Assembly (NCBI GenBank): GCA_005884155.1
Contig: VAXD01000051.1
Location: forward strand, 1-18,515
Length of the DNA stretch: 18,515 nt
Direction of reading: 5' to 3'
From: Actinomycetota bacterium
GTDB taxonomy: Bacteria; Actinomycetota; Thermoleophilia; Gaiellales; Gaiellaceae
Each line of letters opens with the position of its first letter. Position 1 is the stretch's first letter. Shown piece after piece: positions 14,469 to 18,515 of the stretch. Below the pieces are notes generated by a model. It was not told the DNA's origin. It made no database searches and saw only the letters and a list, made by a program, of their open reading frames with translations. A program made the position numbers and the translations under genes.

Positions 14469-14995
14469 GACGAGTGAAGCAACGGAGGCTCGTGCGCGCC
14501 CTCAAGGCGCGAGACGAGGCGAGGCGCAGGAAAGCCGCGAGCGCGCTCCTCGAGGTCGACGATCCGCGGAGCCTGCGCCGGATCCAGCGGTTGCTCGAGG
14601 GCCGCGGCCACGACGAAGGATACGTCCTGGGATTCAGCGGCGAGAGCAGCGTCGCCGACGCGCTGGCGCAGCGGCTCGCGGACCCGGACGAGAGCGTCGT
14701 CGTCCGCGCGCACGCCGCGGAGGCCCTCGGTCATCTTCTGCAGTACCAGCCGGTCCTCGCCGGAATCCGGACGAAGATCGTCGCCGGGCTGCGCGAGCCC
14801 GAGCCCGAGATCCGCTTCTGGTGCGCGTTCGCGGCAGGCGTGCTCGACCTGCAGGAGTCCCGGCCCCAGCTCGAGCGGCTCCGTGAAGACGAGGCTCACG
14901 TCGAAGGCTGGTGGACGATCGGCGCCGAGGCGGAGTGGGCGCTGCGCTGCCTCGACGGCGAGGAGGATCCGCCGCTTCCTGAACGCGACGAATGA
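14465..14995 (+). CDS. HEAT-repeat protein of unknown function
   Basis: A 176-residue all-helical protein. The first 30 residues are strongly basic (MRRVKQRRLVRALKARDEARRRK). After that come degenerate HEAT or PBS-lyase-like repeats, recognisable in ADPDESVVVRAHAAEALGHL and in EPEPEIRFWCAFAAGVLDL, each an alpha-hairpin with the typical Asp/Val and Arg positions. The C-terminus is acidic. Such repeats normally make protein-protein contacts. The basic start could bind nucleic acid, but nothing proves this. The GTG at 14465 overlaps the recG TGA; a second GTG at 14474 is also possible. The stop overlaps rsmD as ATGA, so it is co-translated between a helicase and an rRNA methyltransferase. I do not recognise a named family. 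Confidence 0.75.
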   Translation: MRRVKQRRLVRALKARDEARRRKAASALLEVDDPRSLRRIQRLLEGRGHDEGYVLGFSGESSVADALAQRLADPDESVVVRAHAAEALGHLLQYQPVLAGIRTKIVAGLREPEPEIRFWCAFAAGVLDLQESRPQLERLREDEAHVEGWWTIGAEAEWALRCLDGEEDPPLPERDE

Positions 14996-15530
14996 GGATC
15001 ATCGCCGGCTCGCACAAGGGCGCGCGGATCTTCGCGCCGAAGGGCCGCGAGACGAGACCGACCGGCGACCGGGTGCGCGAGGCGGCGTTCAACCTGCTCG
15101 GCCCGGGCGCCGCGGAGGAGGCAACCGTGCTCGACCTGTTCGCCGGCTCGGGCGCGATGGGTCTCGAGGCGCTCTCGCGCGGAGCCTCCCATGCGACCTT
15201 CGTAGAGAACGACCGCGAGGCCTGCCGCACGATCAACCGCAACCTCGACAAGCTCGGCCTCGACAACGCGACCGTCCTCTGCCAGGACGCCCTCACCGCC
15301 CTGCGAAACGACGCCAGAACAGGCACCAGCTACGATCTCGTGCTGGTCGACCCGCCCTACCGGAGGTTTTCTTCCCTGCAAAACGCGCTGATTGAGCACC
15401 TGCCCGAGGTCGTCGCACCCGGCGGCACCTTGCTGGTCGAGACCGCCGCCGCGGAGGAGCCCGACCTGCCGCTGCCCAAGCGCACGAGCCGCCGCTACGG
15501 CGCCGCGCGCCTCACGCTCTTCGGCCACGA

Positions 15531-15534
<4 letters not shown>
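14992..15534 (+). CDS. rsmD: 16S rRNA m2G966 methyltransferase RsmD
   Basis: RsmD methylates the exocyclic N2 of G966 (E. coli numbering) in 16S rRNA of assembled small subunits. The 180-residue product has the typical N-terminus MRIIAGSHKGARI, then TRPTGDRVREAAFNLL, SAM motif I VLDLFAGSGAMGLEALSRGA, FVENDREA and the catalytic motif DPPY in LVLVDPPYRR. Length is normal for the family. The start overlaps the HEAT gene and the stop overlaps coaD, both as ATGA. The rsmD-coaD pair is one of the most conserved bacterial gene pairs, and both motifs and context agree. Confidence 0.95.
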
Positions 15535-16042
<508 letters not shown>

Positions 16043-16046
<4 letters not shown>

Positions 16047-16411
16047 ATGAGCGTAGGCTCGACGGAGCTCATCAAAGAGCGGAGGTGCCGGCTCCGCCGG
16101 CGCCGGGAGCGGGAAAGGTGGAAGAGATCCTCAGCGCGGGGCACGATGTGCGCCTGGGCAAGCGCGACGCGCAGGAGGTCCTGCAGAAGCTGCGAGCCCG
16201 CGGTGCCGAGAGCGAGGCCGCGAACCGGCTCGAGGAGCGGCTGGCCGAAGCCGACGAGGTCGTGCTCGAGCGCGGCGAGGCGGAGCAGCTCCTGGAAGCG
16301 TTGAAGGCAAGTGGGCGCCGCTGGATCTCGGGCACCGACGCGCCACGGGCTGCCGCCCCGGCTCCGGTCGAGCCCGAGCGGAAACGGCGCTGGTTCCGGC
16401 GCCGCGGCTGA
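16043..16411 (+). CDS. Small helical hypothetical protein
   Basis: A 122-residue protein I do not recognise. The first 25 residues are low-complexity with Ala and Pro. Residues about 25-90 form charged helices (KRDAQEVLQKLRARGAESEA, RLEERLAEADEVVLERGEAE). After a Pro/Ala-rich stretch the protein ends in a strongly basic aromatic tail, ERKRRWFRRRG. No signal peptide or membrane segment is seen. ATG 16043 overlaps the coaD stop (ATGA), the local pattern. A later GTG at about 16118, preceded by GGGAG, would remove the low-complexity start. The competing ATG at 16047 opens an Arg-rich frame that looks non-coding. It lies between coaD and a SepIVA-like gene. The acid helix plus basic tail might support a scaffold or membrane-edge role, which is speculation. 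Confidence 0.65.
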
Positions 16412-16427
16412 GCAGCCGGTTTCCTCT
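16405..16427 (+). terminator. Weak hairpin at the end of the small hypothetical gene
   Basis: CGGCT (16405-16409) pairs with AGCCG (16414-16418) around a four-base loop that includes the TGA stop, followed by GTTTCCTCT. The stem is short and the T-run poor, so it is at best a weak terminator before the next promoter. Confidence 0.25.
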
Positions 16428-16428
16428 G

Positions 16429-16434
16429 TAAACT
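16429..16434 (+). promoter_or_regulatory. -10 box TAAACT upstream of the SepIVA-like gene
   Basis: TAAACT ends ten bases before the ATG at 16445, predicting a leader of only a few bases. It sits in one of the most AT-rich short stretches of the window. No Shine-Dalgarno sequence precedes the ATG, in keeping with near-leaderless initiation. Confidence 0.48.
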
Positions 16435-16444
16435 CCGCAAATCC

Positions 16445-16954
16445 ATGGATGTACTCGTCTTGATCGACAAGTTGGACGACCTCGTGCACAACGCGAAGGC
16501 CGTCCCGCTGACCGACCAGGTTCGCATCGACCGCGAGGAGATCTACGACATCCTCGACCAGATGCGGGCGACGATCCCCGAGGAGATCAAGCAGGCCCGC
16601 TGGATCGTCAAGGAGCGCCAGGAGATGCTGGCCGAGGCGAAGCGCGAGTGTGACCGGATTCTCGGCGAGGCCCGCGAGCAGGCCGTGCGGGAGGCGTCGC
16701 AGACCGAGATCGTCAAGCTCGCGGAGCGTCAGGCCGGCGAGATCGTCGAGGACTCCCGCCGCCAGGCGCGCGAGACGCGGCTCGAGATGGAGGACTGGGC
16801 CGACTCGATCCTCTCCACGCTCGAGGTCAACCTCGACAAGTTCCTGACGGCGGTCAAGCGGGGTCGCGAGCGGCTGCACGAGCGTTCGCAGGAAACGGTG
16901 GTCGCCGGCGTCGCCGTCGGGCTCGAGAGCACGAACGACGACCAGCCCTACTAG
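16445..16954 (+). CDS. SepIVA-like DivIVA-domain coiled-coil protein (short form)
   Basis: A 169-residue, almost wholly alpha-helical protein. Its first 60 residues follow the layout of mycobacterial SepIVA (Rv2927c): an LIDKLDDLVHNAKAVPLT start, a VRIDREEIYDILDQMRATIP segment, then a long charged coiled coil. The end, KFLTAVKRGRERLHERSQ, also resembles the SepIVA C-terminus with its GRGR. I compared from memory. The coiled coil is much shorter than in SepIVA (about 245 residues). Mycobacterial SepIVA is a septation and envelope-elongation factor at the cell tip region. As in mycobacteria, the gene is close to a DUF177 gene. It has also been annotated in databases as an ATP-synthase-B-like ATPase, which the sequence does not support since no membrane anchor or nucleotide motif exists. 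Confidence 0.78.
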   Translation: MDVLVLIDKLDDLVHNAKAVPLTDQVRIDREEIYDILDQMRATIPEEIKQARWIVKERQEMLAEAKRECDRILGEAREQAVREASQTEIVKLAERQAGEIVEDSRRQARETRLEMEDWADSILSTLEVNLDKFLTAVKRGRERLHERSQETVVAGVAVGLESTNDDQPY

Positions 16955-16956
16955 TC

Positions 16957-17466
16957 ATGGACACCTGGCTGGCGGTCGCGAGCAAGCGCGACTGGCGCAG
17001 CTACGCCGATCGCCCCGTGCCGGAAGACGTGCAGCAACGCATCCTCGATGCGGGTCGCCTGAGCGGCAGCTCCGTCAACAAGCAGCCGTGGCTCTTCGTC
17101 GTCGTCGAGAGCGATGACGCCAAGGAGCGGATCGCCGAGGTGGTCTACGCGGGCGAGAACATCCGCACGTGCGCGTTCGCGGTGGCGATCGCGACCGACG
17201 GCGGCAAGTACCCGTTTGACGTCGGCCGTGCGCTGCAGAACATGTTCCTGACCGCATGGAACGAGGGCGTCGTCTCGTGCCCGAACGGCGTCAAGGACGC
17301 GGAAGCGGCTGTCCGAGAGCTCGGCCTCGACGAGGGCCGGCTCCCGGTGAACATCCCGAGCTTCGGCTACCCGAAGCGCCCGCAGGATCCGGAGACGCGG
17401 AGCGCCGAAGAGTGGAGCGCGGAGGCGAACCGCAAGCCGCTCGACGAGCTCGTTCGCCGGGTCTGA
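16957..17466 (+). CDS. Nitroreductase-family flavoprotein
   Basis: A 169-residue protein of the FMN-dependent nitroreductase fold. The N-terminus SKRDWRSYADRPVPEDVQQRILDAGRLSGSSVNKQPWLFVVV has the family's R-x-Y-x-D-x-P-V and S-x-x-N-x-Q-P-W elements, which bind FMN phosphate and ring. The middle reads FDVGRALQNMFLTAWNEGVVSC, the family's segment with the dimer helix, and PSFGYPKRP near the end matches the usual GYP segment. At 169 residues it is at the short end of the family. Substrate cannot be told. It starts two bases after the SepIVA-like stop, so is very likely co-transcribed with it, and ends 22 nt before the DUF177 start. It would use FMN from the riboflavin pathway encoded upstream, as any flavoprotein would. 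Confidence 0.85.
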   Translation: MDTWLAVASKRDWRSYADRPVPEDVQQRILDAGRLSGSSVNKQPWLFVVVESDDAKERIAEVVYAGENIRTCAFAVAIATDGGKYPFDVGRALQNMFLTAWNEGVVSCPNGVKDAEAAVRELGLDEGRLPVNIPSFGYPKRPQDPETRSAEEWSAEANRKPLDELVRRV

Positions 17467-17475
17467 CACCTGCGC

Positions 17476-17481
17476 TACCGT
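17476..17481 (+). promoter_or_regulatory. -10 box TACCGT, leaderless promoter of the DUF177 gene
   Basis: TACCGT ends seven bases before ATG 17489. It decides between this ATG and the in-frame GTG at 17480, whose first two bases lie inside the box. Confidence 0.42.
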
Positions 17482-17488
17482 GGTCGAG

Positions 17489-17998
17489 ATGACCACCTTC
17501 AACCTGCGCACGCTCAAGCTTCGGTCCGGGGAGCAGTTCCGGGACGAGCAGGAGATCAAGCTCGAATCGCTCGAGCTCGGCGGGCAGCGCTACCTGCCGG
17601 TGCCGGAGACGGTGCCTGCGGAGCTGACGATCACGCGTGCCTCGACAGGCACGGTCTTCGAGCACGCTTTCCACGTGCGGCTGCACGGGCCGTGCTTTCG
17701 TTGTCTCGAGGACGCCGTGCTCGACCTTCCGATCTCGGCGCGCGAGTACCACGCGAACGCTGCCGAGGGCGACGACGAGCTGCTCACGCCCTACGTCGAG
17801 GACGACAAGCTCGACCTCTCCGCCTGGGCGCGCGACGCGCTCGCGCTCGAGCTGCCGGACAAGATTCTCTGCCGCGCCGACTGCGCCGGCCTGTGCCCGG
17901 TCTGCGGCAAGAACCTGAACGACGAGCCGCACGATCACGGCGAGCCCGAGCCGGACTCGCGCTGGGCTGCGCTGGCGGAGCTTAAGGACCGTCTCTAA
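17489..17998 (+). CDS. DUF177/YceD family protein (23S rRNA accumulation)
   Basis: A 169-residue member of the DUF177 (YceD) family. In E. coli and plants its members are needed for normal 23S rRNA levels, and the gene usually precedes rpmF (ribosomal protein L32). Family hallmarks are the central Cys pair CFRCLEDA near residue 67 and the C-terminal CRADCAGLCPVCGKNLN, which probably binds zinc. The ending WAALAELKDRL is also typical. ATG 17489 was chosen on the promoter spacing. It is not followed by rpmF here but by an ABC-F gene after about 100 nt of structured leader. In mycobacteria this family (Rv2926c) likewise follows sepIVA, so context supports both assignments. Confidence 0.92.
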   Translation: MTTFNLRTLKLRSGEQFRDEQEIKLESLELGGQRYLPVPETVPAELTITRASTGTVFEHAFHVRLHGPCFRCLEDAVLDLPISAREYHANAAEGDDELLTPYVEDDKLDLSAWARDALALELPDKILCRADCAGLCPVCGKNLNDEPHDHGEPEPDSRWAALAELKDRL

Positions 17999-18002
17999 GA
18001 TC

Positions 18003-18027
18003 TGAGGCGGCGCCTGGCGCCGTCTTA
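18003..18027 (+). terminator. GC-rich hairpin after the DUF177 gene, possible terminator
   Basis: Bases 18003-18013 pair with 18017-18027 (11 pairs, two of them G.U) around the loop CTG. It starts four bases after the TAA stop and is followed by a mixed sequence instead of a T-run, so it may be a weak terminator, an mRNA 3'-end stabiliser, or the first stem of the ABC-F leader. Confidence 0.45.
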
Positions 18028-18030
18028 TGA

Positions 18031-18097
18031 GGGCCTAGCTGACGAAACCACGAGTCCCGCGCCCGCAAGGGCGCTCCGCCCTTTCGTCAGGAGGTCC
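18031..18097 (+). promoter_or_regulatory. Structured leader sequestering the ABC-F ribosome binding site
   Basis: CTGACGAAA (18039-18047) pairs perfectly with TTTCGTCAG (18082-18090). After a small internal loop, GGGCCT (18031-18036) pairs with AGGTCC (18092-18097; one G.U). Together they form a 15-bp stem that ends at the base before the ATG and engages the whole Shine-Dalgarno sequence AGGAGGT (18089-18095) except G18091. The enclosed arm GCGCCC-GCAA-GGGCGC (18059-18074) is a perfect six-pair hairpin with a GNRA tetraloop. A competing hairpin, AAGGGCG (18067-18073) with CGCCCTT (18077-18083), followed by TCG, would break that arm and open two pairs of the main stem. Two exclusive folds are a hallmark of a switch or attenuator. 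No known riboswitch class is recognised. Confidence 0.6.
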
Positions 18098-18515
18098 ATG
18101 TCTTCGATCACGCTTGTCGACGTCGCCGCCTCGCACGGCGTCCACGAAATCTTCTCCGGCGTCTCGCTGACCGTCGGGGACGGCGCGCGCGTCGGTGTCG
18201 TCGGCCCGAACGGGGCCGGCAAGACGACGATGCTGCGGCTCTTGGCCGGCCTCGAGGAGCCGGAGCGCGGCCGCGTGCGCCGCAGCCCACCGGATCTCGC
18301 GGTCGGCTACCTGCCGCAGGAGCTCGACGCGCGGCCCGGTGAGACGCTGCGCGCGTATCTCGAGCGGCGCACCGGGGCGTCGGAAACCGAGCTCGCGTCG
18401 ACCGCCGCCGAGCTCCAGCTCGATCCCGAGCGGCCGCTCGATGCGTCCTCGGGCGGACAGGCGGCGCGGGCCCGCCTGGCAGCGTTGCTGCTCGCGCGCC
18501 ACGAGGTCTACTGCC
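18098..18515 (+). CDS. ABC-F family ATPase, N-terminal part (runs off window)
   Basis: ABC-F proteins have two ATPase domains and no membrane segments; they act on the ribosome as translation factors or, in some clades, protect it from antibiotics. Only the first about 139 residues are visible. They include Walker A GPNGAGKTTMLRLL (about residues 36-49), a Q-loop in YLPQE, and the signature region SSGGQAARARLAALLL near residue 118, where SSGGQ replaces the usual LSGGQ. The Walker B and DEPTNHLD parts lie beyond the window, so the subfamily cannot be told. ATG 18098 is preceded by AGGAGGT, the strongest Shine-Dalgarno match in the window but only two bases from the ATG, and it is buried in a leader stem. 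No translated short leader peptide is evident. Confidence 0.85.
   Translation, partial: MSSITLVDVAASHGVHEIFSGVSLTVGDGARVGVVGPNGAGKTTMLRLLAGLEEPERGRVRRSPPDLAVGYLPQELDARPGETLRAYLERRTGASETELASTAAELQLDPERPLDASSGGQAARARLAALLLARHEVYC

Noticed and set aside
16047..16304. Alternative ATG frame of 85 codons after coaD
   Set aside because: Product is almost only Arg, Ser and Ala. The overlapping frame from 16043 has balanced charged helices and the ATGA overlap seen across the operon.

Overview
This window is about 18.5 kb of very GC-rich DNA with every recognisable gene on the + strand. It looks like a deep-branching, high-GC actinobacterium; class Thermoleophilia (Gaiellales/Solirubrobacterales-like) is my best guess. 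The evidence is conserved gene order (priA, fmt, rsmB, rpe, ribD, ribE, ribBA, ribH in one block; recG, rsmD, coaD, a SepIVA-like DivIVA protein and a DUF177/YceD gene in another), many 1-4 nt stop/start overlaps, and a set of genes whose start codon sits 6-8 nt after a TAnnnT -10 box, as expected for leaderless mRNAs. The class-level placement is inference from synteny and composition.

Layout. 1-3199: PriA helicase (5' end outside the window), peptide deformylase, then a 163-nt structured spacer, then methionyl-tRNA formyltransferase, which is broken by a 2-nt frameshift. 3199-5845: a class I methyltransferase of unknown substrate, RsmB (16S rRNA m5C methyltransferase) and a divergent ribulose-phosphate 3-epimerase. 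5842-9307: the riboflavin block ribD-ribE-ribBA-ribH, with no FMN riboswitch visible. 9330-14468: ribosomal protein L28, FakA-like DAK2 kinase, a stand-alone receiver domain, a DegV/FakB-like lipid-binding protein and RecG. 14465-16411: a HEAT-repeat protein, RsmD, CoaD and an unrecognised small helical protein. 16445-17998: a short SepIVA-like coiled-coil protein, a nitroreductase-family protein and the DUF177 protein. 18098-end: start of an ABC-F ATPase behind a leader whose ribosome binding site can be locked in a stem.

Functionally the window is housekeeping: replication restart and fork repair (PriA, RecG), N-terminal formyl-Met handling (Def, Fmt), rRNA modification (RsmB, RsmD), flavin and CoA synthesis, exogenous fatty-acid activation (FakA/FakB), envelope growth (SepIVA-like) and ribosome function (L28, DUF177, ABC-F).

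The parts that deserve a second look are non-coding or contextual. The def-fmt spacer is closed by a 22-bp stem in which every non-Watson-Crick position is a G.U pair in the sense RNA; it begins and ends at TA and appears to interrupt an ancestral overlapping TAGTG stop/start. The ABC-F leader can pair its Shine-Dalgarno sequence completely. A response-regulator receiver lies between fakA and a fakB-type gene. At least seven genes share the TAnnnT-N6-8-start arrangement, in two cases with the upstream TAG stop codon forming the -10 box. No gap of 300 bases lacks a gene.
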